Below are positions 1 through 6,385 of a stretch of 17,850 nt of DNA, piece by piece. The notes under the pieces are model-generated. The model made no database searches, was not told the DNA's origin, and was given only the letters and a program-made list of their open reading frames with translations. Position 1 is the first letter of the stretch, and each line of letters opens with the position of its first letter. Source of the DNA: RGIG1993 sp964564225 (GTDB lineage: Bacteria > Bacillota > Clostridia > Oscillospirales > CAG-272); the NCBI GenBank assembly GCA_964564225.1, contig CAZMAF010000036.1, forward strand, positions 1 to 17,850. Reading direction: 5' to 3'. Position numbers and translations under genes: made by a program.

Positions 1-145
1 TGACGTTGTTCTTCATTTCAACGCCGAGAGGACCGTAGTCCCAGGAGTTTGCAAGACCGCCGTAGATCTCACTGCCGGGGTATACGATACCGCGGTTCTT
101 ACAGAGCGCGACGATTTTGTCCATGGTTTTTTCGATATTTTTCAT
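1..145 (-). CDS. glyS: Glycyl-tRNA synthetase, dimeric type, N-terminal fragment
   Basis: This is the first 48 codons of a class II glycyl-tRNA synthetase of the homodimeric type, which attaches glycine to tRNA-Gly in the cytoplasm. The translation begins MKNIEKTMDKIVALCKNRG and continues into the family signature GSEIYGGLANSWDYGPLGVE near residues 27-46. That stretch is the highly conserved motif close to the start of the alpha2-type enzyme. The ATG at 145-143 follows a weak AAAGGA about 11 nt upstream. The gene runs off the left edge of the window, so the catalytic core and anticodon domain are not visible. A sigma-A promoter at 196-224 gives a leader of only about 45 nt, so there is no room for a glycine T-box here. 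The gene diverges from the sulfatase-like operon. Confidence 0.93.
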   Translation of the reverse strand, partial: MKNIEKTMDKIVALCKNRGIVYPGSEIYGGLANSWDYGPLGVEMKNNV

Positions 146-195
146 TTTTCGTGACGATTCCTTTCATCATCTGATTTTAAGCCACATTTATGAGT

Positions 196-224
196 ATTAT
201 ATACTGTTTTTTGCTTTTTGGCAA
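196..224 (-). promoter_or_regulatory. Sigma-A promoter of glyS
   Basis: On the minus strand, TTGCCA (224-219) is followed by a 17-bp spacer and a perfect TATAAT (201-196). The predicted transcription start near 189 lies about 45 nt before the glyS ATG. The same -35 variant and spacing occur at the tRNA-Glu promoter. Confidence 0.75.
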
Positions 225-313
225 GAGGTTTTCTCGTTTTTTTGTAAGTTTTTCTTTTCTCGCGGCGAAAATAAAAAAAGAAATCTTTTTTGCCTCTTTC
301 TGATGAAGTTTAA

Positions 314-342
314 TTGACAGTTGCCTGATTTTGTGTTATAAT
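314..342 (+). promoter_or_regulatory. Consensus extended -10 sigma-A promoter of the sulfatase/YidC operon
   Basis: TTGACA (314-319), a 17-bp spacer and TATAAT (337-342) match the consensus exactly, and a TGT just before the -10 adds the extended -10 element. This should be a strong constitutive promoter. It diverges from the glyS promoter at 196-224. Confidence 0.85.
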
Positions 343-348
343 AAATGA

Positions 349-481
349 CAATGCAACAGTATGGCTGTTGTTACTTTAAGACGAGCGAGTCTTTTTATGA
401 TTGACGTGATGATCCATTATGAATTTTGTCACGAATTAAGGTTGGAAAGCCCGGTTTGTGCAGAGGATAGGAGAATGATCA
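349..481 (+). other. Long 5' leader of the sulfatase/YidC operon
   Basis: About 130 nt separate the predicted transcription start from the first ATG, which is long for this genome's other promoters. The leader holds two small hairpins. One has a CAACAG/CTGTTG stem (354-359 with 365-370). The other has an AAGAC/GTCTT stem (378-382 with 389-393) followed by a run of T, like a weak attenuator. No known riboswitch class is recognised and no convincing leader peptide is seen. Confidence 0.3.
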
Positions 482-2263
482 ATGATGAATAATGAGAAAA
501 AACAGGTGCGTTATCAGCCCTTCACGAGTACTGAAAAGCTTGCGCCATCCTTGCTGCTTGCTATAGCACTGCCGTTCACTCTCTTTTTCTTCGGTCCGTT
601 TGAGGCATATTCCAATAACATTGAGGAGTTTGGTTTTGCTTTTGGCGATTTTGGTTGGATTTCCTTTGCGGTAGCGCTGCTTTGCAGTGTGATTCTTTTT
701 TTTCTGATGTGGAATTTGCCCGGCAGGGTGTTTGATATTATCTACGCCGTTTTGTTTGCCGTTGCGGTGATGCTCTATTTGCAAGGCAATTATCTCAATC
801 TCGGTCTGAATGCCGTTGTAGGTGACGGTGTCGGCAACGCGACCTATACGGCGACGGCAACCGTGATCAATCTGATCGTCTGGCTTGCTGTGATTGCGGG
901 CGCGGTTCTTGCAATGATCTATATTCGCCGTAATCGCGATATTATGCGTCTTGTTTCGATTATCGCGCTTGTTGTGGTAGTTGGTATTCAGGTGATGATG
1001 TTTGCGCTTCTTTCGTTTACCACCGAGGTTTTCGTGTCTTTGGATAAGCGCGGTATGACCGATGAAAGCGGAAATGTGACCGAGTCTGCCGTGATGCCCG
1101 GCATTCTGACGAATGCGGGTATTACAGAGGTCGGTGAAGACGGCAATATTATCTGGATTGTGGTTGACCGTTTTGACCTTGATTATTACAACGCGATTTT
1201 AAAGAGTGATCCTGATTTTTATGAAAATCTTGACGGCTTTACGCTTTACGATAATCATATTACCAAGTATGCGCGTACCTATCCTGCTGTTGCGTATATG
1301 CTGACGGGCATTGAAAACGATTATTCTTCAAGCCGAGAAAAGTATTTTGAAAAAGCGTACGGAGAGGGAACTTTTTTAAAGGAACTCAAGAAAAACGGCT
1401 ATAACATTAAACTGTATACCGATGAGTTTTACGCTTATGAAAACGGTAACGTTTTTGCTGACTATGCAGACAATGTCAGAACTTCTGTCGATTATACTGT
1501 GACGAACCGCGTTGCTCTTTTGGGCGATATGCTTCGTCTTACGCTCTTTCGCTATCTGCCGATCGCGGCAAAGGGTACGGTGGGCATGATCTCGTCGAGC
1601 GATTTCAACAAACATGTTGTTTATGATGCTGAAAATCCGCTCTATGACCCTGATATGAAGTCGGCATACGAGTGGCTGACTGCCGAGGCGATGTCGATGA
1701 CGGAGGGCAAGAATTTCACCTTTTTACACATTGACGGCTGTCACATGCCGAACAAGTATTATGAGGATTTCAGTGAGGTTACGGGAAGTAACGACCGTTG
1801 GGATAGCGACCTTTCGATGCGTGTATCCTTTTTGTTCGTGAATTATTTTATTGACGAACTGAAGCGACTCGGACTTTATGCGGATGCGACGATCGTCATT
1901 ACGGGCGATCATGCCGCCGCGCACAGTGACACCGAGGATCTTTCGGGCGAGCGTGTCACCACGCTTCTTGTCAAGAAAAAGGGGGAAAGCTTGGGTGAAT
2001 TGAAGGTAAATCATGCGCCTGTTGAGCAGAGTCAGATACGCGCTTCGATTTTTGAGAGTGAGGGAATTGTTCCTGAAAACGATTACGGTACAAGTATTTT
2101 TGCGACTCCCGAGGATGCGGATATCACCCGTTACTATCATTTTCAGAAGACAAATATCGGGGGCGATGACGAGATCGTGGTTTATGCCGTTAAGGGCGAT
2201 GCCAAGAAATTTGAAAATTGGACGCTCGTTGAGCGAATCAACGTCGGTGATTTGTATAAATAA
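482..2263 (+). CDS. LtaS-like membrane protein with extracellular sulfatase/alkaline-phosphatase-type domain
   Basis: A 593-aa membrane enzyme of the alkaline phosphatase/sulfatase superfamily. About five hydrophobic helices (roughly residues 23-40, 58-77, 83-101, 126-148, 157-178) are followed by a large domain predicted to lie outside the membrane, the same topology as lipoteichoic acid synthases. Candidate active-site residues are D229 in IVVDRFD, T266 in ARTYP as the possible nucleophile, H416 and H421 in HIDGCHMP, and D476/H477 in TGDHAAAH. The first metal ligand sits in a VVDRF context rather than the E-S-F of LtaS, so the substrate may not be phosphatidylglycerol. AGGAG at 469-473 sits 8 nt before this ATG, and a second ATG follows directly. 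The gene is 33 nt upstream of the YidC-glycerophosphotransferase fusion and shares its promoter, suggesting joint work on a phosphoglycerol-containing envelope polymer or glycolipid. The superfamily assignment is solid; the reaction is inferred. Confidence 0.75.
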   Translation: MMNNEKKQVRYQPFTSTEKLAPSLLLAIALPFTLFFFGPFEAYSNNIEEFGFAFGDFGWISFAVALLCSVILFFLMWNLPGRVFDIIYAVLFAVAVMLYLQGNYLNLGLNAVVGDGVGNATYTATATVINLIVWLAVIAGAVLAMIYIRRNRDIMRLVSIIALVVVVGIQVMMFALLSFTTEVFVSLDKRGMTDESGNVTESAVMPGILTNAGITEVGEDGNIIWIVVDRFDLDYYNAILKSDPDFYENLDGFTLYDNHITKYARTYPAVAYMLTGIENDYSSSREKYFEKAYGEGTFLKELKKNGYNIKLYTDEFYAYENGNVFADYADNVRTSVDYTVTNRVALLGDMLRLTLFRYLPIAAKGTVGMISSSDFNKHVVYDAENPLYDPDMKSAYEWLTAEAMSMTEGKNFTFLHIDGCHMPNKYYEDFSEVTGSNDRWDSDLSMRVSFLFVNYFIDELKRLGLYADATIVITGDHAAAHSDTEDLSGERVTTLLVKKKGESLGELKVNHAPVEQSQIRASIFESEGIVPENDYGTSIFATPEDADITRYYHFQKTNIGGDDEIVVYAVKGDAKKFENWTLVERINVGDLYK

Positions 2264-2296
2264 GCAGATTGCCGTTTTACAGAAATAAAGGATTTT

Positions 2297-4402
2297 ATGA
2301 TGGATACCCTGATTTATTATATTTGCATACCGCTTGGCATTCTGATGAAATGGTGTTGGATGCTCGTCGAAAATTACGGGCTTGCTATTTTGCTCTTTAC
2401 GCTGGCAACAAAGCTTATCCTGATGCCCCTTTCGGTCTGGATTCAGAAAAATTCAATCGTTATGGTGCGAATTCAGCCTGATATCAATTTTCTGAAGGCA
2501 AAATATTACGGCGACGGCGATACCATTGCCGAAGAGCAGGCAAAGCTTTTCAAACGGGAAAAGTACCATCCAATGCTTTCGATCGTTCCGCTCGTTTTGC
2601 AGATCGTGCTTTTGATGGCGGTGATCTATATTATTTATCATCCGTTGAGCTATCTTTTCGGCGTGGATGAGTCTACCGTTCACGCGCTGGCTTCTTTGAT
2701 TGGCGCAAATCCTGAAGAATCGTCCTATCAGCTTCTGATCGTTGATGCGATCAAGAATGGCGCGATTCATAAGGAAACCGTGATCAGTGGAGTTGATACG
2801 GCTTCGTTGGTGCGCCTGATTGATCAGGTCACAGCGCTTGACCTTGGCTTTTTCGGTCTCTCGCTTTCTGTCGTCCCTTCGACAGTCGGCGGGGTATATC
2901 TGTTTGTTCCGCTGATGGCAGCGTTTTCCTCTTATCTTCTTTGTCTGACACAGAATCTTTCCAACGTGTTACAACATGAGCAGGGAAAATTAAATCAGTA
3001 CGGGCTGATGGCGCTTTCGGTCGGAATCTCGCTATATCTCGGCTTCTTTGTACCGACGGGTACGGTGCTTTACTGGATTGCTTCCAATCTTCTTGCCATT
3101 GCGGTGATGTACCTTCTGAACGCTCTTATCAATCCGAAAAAGTACGTTGATTATGAGGCGCTTGAAAAAAGCCGACGCGAGCTTGATGCGATCGCTGCGC
3201 TTGACGGCAGTAAAAAGGAGCGCTCCAAAGAGGAAATTCGCCGTGAAAGGGAAGATTACAAGCGTTTCTTCCATATCGTGAATAAGCACGTCGTGGTTTA
3301 TTCCGAAAAAAGCGGTTTTTACAAGTATTTTGAAGGCGTGATCGCGGAGCTTCTTGCCCGCTCCAATCTTTCGATCCATTACGTGACGAACGACCCGAAC
3401 GATATTATTTTTGAAATTGCCAAGACCGAGCCTCGCATCAAGCCTTATTATATCGGGCTGAAGAAGATGATCCCTCTGATGCTCAAGCTCGAATGCGACA
3501 TGATGCTGATGACCACGCCCGATCTTGACAAGTTTTATCTCAAGCGCTCGCTGTTGCAGAAGGATATAGAATACGTTTATCTGCCTCACGATCCGATGAG
3601 CGTACATCTTTCTTTCCGAGAGGGCGCGTTCGATGCGTTTGATACGGTATTTTGTACAGGACCTCACGTTTATGCTGAGCTTCGTGAGATTGAGCGCGTA
3701 TATAAGCTTAAAGAAAAAACGCTCGTTGAATTTGGTTTTCCTTATGCCGACAAGTTAATCGAGGCAGGCGAGCGTGTCAACGCTGAGCGAGAAGCCAATT
3801 ACGATCTCTCGCGTCGCCGTGAGATTCTGATTGCTCCTTCGTGGAATGAGGACAATCTGCTTGATTCCTGTCTTGACGAGTTGATTGACGGGCTGTATTC
3901 TGATAAAAATCGCATTATCGTGCGTCCGCATCCCGAATACGTCAAGCGGTTTTCGGCAAAAATGAAAGCTATCGTAGATAAATACGCCGATAAAGTGGGT
4001 GACGGACTTGTATTTGAGCTTGATTTTTCGGTCAATCGTTCGACATACGCTTCTGACCTTCTGATTACCGACTGGTCGGGTATTTCCTACGAGTTTTGTA
4101 TTGCTACCAAGCGTCCCGCGCTCTTTATCAATACTAAGCTGAAATGCTTAAATCCCAATTGGCAGAAGATTAATCTTATTCCTGTGGAAATCTCGTTGCG
4201 TGACAAGCTCGGCGTATCGCTTGAAAAGGACGAGCTTTACCGTGTGGGTGAGGTTGCTGACGAGCTTTTGGCTCGTGAGGCGGAGTACCGTGAGAAGATC
4301 ACCGAAACGATGAAGGACTTTTTCTATCATCCAAAAACCGCAACGGCGGCAGGCGCTAAGTATTTACTGTCGTCGCTTGCAAAGCGCCGCAAAAAGTCTT
4401 GA
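2297..4402 (+). CDS. YidC/Oxa1 insertase domain fused to CDP-glycerol glycerophosphotransferase domain
   Basis: A 701-aa two-domain protein. Residues 1 to about 290 resemble gram-positive YidC/Oxa1 insertases: the NYGLAILLFTLATKLILMPL helix (26-45), the charged coiled loop with RIQPDINFLKAKY, and late hydrophobic segments ending in FFVPTGTVLYWIASNLLAI. Lysine 39 stands where most YidC proteins have the groove arginine, so positive charge is kept. A charged linker (about 290-325) leads to a TagB/TagF-type glycerophosphotransferase domain with H431 in LPHDP, W516 and D519 in APSWNED, H545 in RPHPEY and D592 in LLITDWSG. Such enzymes transfer glycerol phosphate from CDP-glycerol at the cytoplasmic face during teichoic acid synthesis. 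AAAGGA lies 4 nt before the ATG. One open frame spans both domains with no internal stop or obvious internal start site, so the fusion is not a frame artefact in this sequence. Whether the YidC part inserts proteins, anchors the transferase or moves lipid is unknown. Confidence 0.85.
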   Translation: MMDTLIYYICIPLGILMKWCWMLVENYGLAILLFTLATKLILMPLSVWIQKNSIVMVRIQPDINFLKAKYYGDGDTIAEEQAKLFKREKYHPMLSIVPLVLQIVLLMAVIYIIYHPLSYLFGVDESTVHALASLIGANPEESSYQLLIVDAIKNGAIHKETVISGVDTASLVRLIDQVTALDLGFFGLSLSVVPSTVGGVYLFVPLMAAFSSYLLCLTQNLSNVLQHEQGKLNQYGLMALSVGISLYLGFFVPTGTVLYWIASNLLAIAVMYLLNALINPKKYVDYEALEKSRRELDAIAALDGSKKERSKEEIRREREDYKRFFHIVNKHVVVYSEKSGFYKYFEGVIAELLARSNLSIHYVTNDPNDIIFEIAKTEPRIKPYYIGLKKMIPLMLKLECDMMLMTTPDLDKFYLKRSLLQKDIEYVYLPHDPMSVHLSFREGAFDAFDTVFCTGPHVYAELREIERVYKLKEKTLVEFGFPYADKLIEAGERVNAEREANYDLSRRREILIAPSWNEDNLLDSCLDELIDGLYSDKNRIIVRPHPEYVKRFSAKMKAIVDKYADKVGDGLVFELDFSVNRSTYASDLLITDWSGISYEFCIATKRPALFINTKLKCLNPNWQKINLIPVEISLRDKLGVSLEKDELYRVGEVADELLAREAEYREKITETMKDFFYHPKTATAAGAKYLLSSLAKRRKKS

Positions 4403-4427
4403 CAAGCGGTTGGTTTTGTGCTACACT
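4399..4427 (+). promoter_or_regulatory. Extended -10 sigma-A promoter for the small membrane protein
   Basis: TTGACA (4399-4404) overlaps the stop codon of the preceding gene. A 17-bp spacer leads to TACACT (4422-4427), preceded by TGC as an extended -10. It gives the small downstream gene transcription independent of the YidC operon. Confidence 0.7.
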
Positions 4428-4480
4428 TGTTTACGGTATGAGAAATTGTACGCTATTGTTTTGAAAGGGATATGATCAGA

Positions 4481-4702
4481 ATGTTACATTCATTTGCACA
4501 AACGCTGTATATTGATCCTTCCACGGTTTCGGTTCTGCTCGTTTCGATCGGTTCGATGGCAATTGCCGTTGGTACGACGGTCGTGATCTTTTACAGACGC
4601 GCGAAAAAGAAGGTTGCCAAGGTGCTTCATATTGATGAAAATGCCGGCAAGGAAGTGGAAGATGAGCTTGTAATTCTTGACGAAGACGAGCCGCAGAATT
4701 AA
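4481..4702 (+). CDS. Small single-pass membrane protein, function unknown
   Basis: A 73-aa protein with one hydrophobic helix at about residues 14-37. A basic patch (YRRAKKKVAKV) follows directly, then an acidic tail rich in D and E that ends DEDEPQN. By the positive-inside rule the charged C-terminal half should face the cytoplasm. I chose the ATG at 4481 because the GAAAGGGA site (4463-4470) lies about 10 nt before it. An in-frame ATG at 4472 would extend the protein by three residues but leaves only about 1 nt after the ribosome site. The gene has its own promoter (4399-4427) and a strong terminator, so it is a single-gene unit. I do not recognise the family. The layout of one helix and a charged tail could suit a membrane-associated scaffold, but nothing in the sequence proves that. 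Confidence 0.65.
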   Translation: MLHSFAQTLYIDPSTVSVLLVSIGSMAIAVGTTVVIFYRRAKKKVAKVLHIDENAGKEVEDELVILDEDEPQN

Positions 4703-4708
4703 ACACTG

Positions 4709-4734
4709 AAAGGAGCCGATCCGGCTCCTTTTTT
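4709..4734 (+). terminator. Rho-independent terminator after the small membrane protein gene
   Basis: A perfect 10-bp stem (4709-4718 with 4722-4731) with a 3-nt loop is followed by an unbroken T run. It ends 15 nt before the biotin ligase start, so the ligase would need read-through or an unseen promoter. Confidence 0.85.
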
Positions 4735-4749
4735 GATAGGAGAATCAGT

Positions 4750-5550
4750 ATGTCCGGTTTTTTTAAGAAGAAAAATCCTAAACTTAACGCTTCGTATATC
4801 CGCCAGAAATGCGGACAGTCAACGGTGGTATTCCGCACGGTGACTTCGACAAATGCGATTCTGAAGGAGTATGCGCGTCAGGATGCTCCCGATTATACCG
4901 TTGTGGTGGCTGAGTCGCAGACGGAAGGACGCGGCAGGGGAGAGCATAGTTTTTTTTCGCCACTTGGTACGGGAGTCTATCTCAGCGTACTGCTTCGTTT
5001 TGGTGAAAGAAGCTTCAGACCTTCTGATATTACCGCAGCAGCAGGTGTTGCCGCTTGTGAAGCCATTGAAAGTATTTCAGAAAAAGAATGCAAGATCAAG
5101 TGGATGAACGACGTTTATATTGATGGAAAAAAGGTGGCGGGTATTCTTGCTGAGGCAGGCAGGAGTGAAGGCAATTCCTATACGAAAGGCGCATTCGTTG
5201 TGGTGGGGGTCGGATTTAATCTTACCTTTCCCAAGGAAAATTTCCCGCTTGAATTCCGCGATCGGGCAGGTGTGATTTTTACCGATAAAGTACCGAGCTA
5301 TGCGCGCGAAAAATTGGTCAATGCTTTCGTGTCCTCGCTTCGCCGTATTCTTTTGCGAGACAGTTTTTCGCTTTACGGCGCGTACCGCGACCGTTTGTTT
5401 ATTCTTGGCGAGCGTGTTGTATACGGCGAACGGGAAGCGACTGTCAGTGAGCTTTGTTCCGATTTCCGACTTCAGCTCACTTTTGATGACGGCAGTACCG
5501 TGCTTCTCGATTCGGGTGAGGTATCTTTGCCGCGAGTAGTAGGGACATGA
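4750..5550 (+). CDS. birA: Biotin--[biotin carboxyl-carrier protein] ligase
   Basis: A 266-aa class I biotin protein ligase, which activates biotin with ATP and attaches it to the lysine of a carrier domain. Visible family motifs are TSTN (32-35) at the start of the catalytic domain, the nucleotide-binding loop SQTEGRGRGEH (56-66), KWMNDVYIDGKKVAG (117-131) with K117 and K128, and GVGFNLTFP. A small C-terminal beta domain holds a GERV-type motif. The N-terminal DNA-binding helix-turn-helix of bifunctional BirA is absent, so this protein should not repress biotin genes. AGGAG (4738-4742) lies 7 nt before the ATG. It sits directly upstream of the decarboxylase genes, whose separate carrier protein is its likely substrate. 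It probably also serves any acetyl-CoA carboxylase carrier encoded elsewhere. Confidence 0.92.
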   Translation: MSGFFKKKNPKLNASYIRQKCGQSTVVFRTVTSTNAILKEYARQDAPDYTVVVAESQTEGRGRGEHSFFSPLGTGVYLSVLLRFGERSFRPSDITAAAGVAACEAIESISEKECKIKWMNDVYIDGKKVAGILAEAGRSEGNSYTKGAFVVVGVGFNLTFPKENFPLEFRDRAGVIFTDKVPSYAREKLVNAFVSSLRRILLRDSFSLYGAYRDRLFILGERVVYGEREATVSELCSDFRLQLTFDDGSTVLLDSGEVSLPRVVGT

Positions 5551-5584
5551 AAGGAAAAAAATAAAAAATTAGGAAAAAAATCTC

Positions 5585-5613
5585 TTTACTTACGTAAGAA
5601 TATATGGTATACT
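5585..5613 (+). promoter_or_regulatory. Promoter of the oxaloacetate decarboxylase operon with a palindrome in the spacer
   Basis: TTTACT (5585-5590), a 17-bp spacer and TATACT (5608-5613) with an extended -10 TGG form a plausible sigma-A promoter. The perfect palindrome CTTACGTAAG (5589-5598) overlaps the end of the -35 and the spacer. That is a good position for a repressor operator, but the regulator is unknown. Confidence 0.65.
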
Positions 5614-5683
5614 GAATTGAGTTGAGGCTTTTGAATTGTGAAAAAGCTCTTGCAATAATATATCCATGAAAAGGAGTCAAGGT

Positions 5684-5998
5684 ATGGAAAATTACATCCT
5701 CGCACTTTCGGCGTCCGCTGATGAGCCCGGTATTCTCTTTACGGTACTTCTGGGTGTGTCGGTCGTTTTCGTCGGACTTATCTGTATTGTTGGACTCGTG
5801 ATGCTGATGAATCTGCTTTCTGCTGAAAAAGCAAAGCCTGAAACGGTATCGCCTGCTTCGAGTCCCGTGGCAGCTCCTGCGGTAAGCGCAGCCATTCCCA
5901 ATCGACAAGAGCTTATTGCTGCTGTCGTCGCCGCTGTTGCGGAAGAAGAAGGCACCGATATTTCCGCTATTCGCGTTTTGTCCTTTAAAAAACTGTAA
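5684..5998 (+). CDS. oadG: Oxaloacetate decarboxylase gamma chain (OadG family)
   Basis: A 104-aa small membrane subunit of the Na+-pumping decarboxylase. One hydrophobic helix (about residues 17-43, around FTVLLGVSVVFVGLICIVGL) is followed by an alanine- and proline-rich hinge. The conserved C-terminal helix reads LIAAVVAAVAEEEG and ends in a basic RVLSFKKL. In the known complexes the gamma chain anchors and assembles the alpha and beta subunits and supports a bound metal. The start was placed at 5684 because AAGGAG (5671-5676) lies 7 nt before it; an in-frame ATG at 5666 lies upstream of that site. It is the first gene of the operon, 24 nt before the biotin carrier gene. Confidence in the family is high from shape and context, although small OadG proteins vary greatly in sequence. 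Confidence 0.85.
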   Translation: MENYILALSASADEPGILFTVLLGVSVVFVGLICIVGLVMLMNLLSAEKAKPETVSPASSPVAAPAVSAAIPNRQELIAAVVAAVAEEEGTDISAIRVLSFKKL

Positions 5999-6022
5999 TT
6001 TAACAAAGAGAGGTATTTACTG

Positions 6023-6370
6023 ATGAAAGCTTACAAAGTTACTGTAAACGGAAACGTATATGAAATCACCCTTGAAGTAGTAGACAAATCTGAGATCAAG
6101 GCTGCTTCCGTAGCTCCTGCAGCTCCCGCGGCTCCTGCAGCTCCCGTAGCCGCAGGCGGCGCAACCATTACAGCTCCCATGCCCGGTACGATTCTGAAGG
6201 TAAACGTACAGAACGGCGCGCAGGTTAAGAAGGGTGACGTTCTTATGATCCTTGAGGCAATGAAGATGGAAAATGAAATCATGGCACCTGCTGATGGCAC
6301 GGTTGCTTCTGTCAGCGTAGCAAACGGCGCATCGGTTGAGGCCGGTACGGTTCTTTGCGCGCTCGTGTAA
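6023..6370 (+). CDS. Biotin carboxyl carrier subunit of oxaloacetate decarboxylase
   Basis: A 115-aa free-standing biotinyl domain protein. Residues 1-28 form a short N-terminal region seen in such carriers. An Ala-Pro repeat linker follows (about 31-44), then the biotinyl domain (47-115). Its EAMKMEN motif places the biotin-accepting lysine at K81, and GAQVKKGDVL precedes it as expected. The flexible linker lets the carboxybiotin swing between the oadA active site in the cytoplasm and the oadB membrane channel. GAGAGG (6008-6013) lies 9 nt before the ATG. In Klebsiella-type enzymes this domain is fused to the C-terminus of the alpha subunit. Here it is separate, and oadA lacks it accordingly. 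Confidence 0.93.
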   Translation: MKAYKVTVNGNVYEITLEVVDKSEIKAASVAPAAPAAPAAPVAAGGATITAPMPGTILKVNVQNGAQVKKGDVLMILEAMKMENEIMAPADGTVASVSVANGASVEAGTVLCALV

Positions 6371-6385
6371 TGCGGAGGTAACAGC

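Noticed and set aside
117..317. Plus-strand 66-codon frame upstream of the sulfatase-like gene
   Set aside because: It starts inside glyS, is phenylalanine-rich from T-tracts, and spans the glyS promoter.
349..481. Known riboswitch (T-box, c-di-GMP, lysine or similar) in the first leader
   Set aside because: No T-box motif and no conserved core of a class I can recognise; kept only as an unassigned leader.
4750..5550. Biotin ligase acting as the repressor of the oad promoter
   Set aside because: The protein begins directly before the catalytic domain and has no helix-turn-helix.
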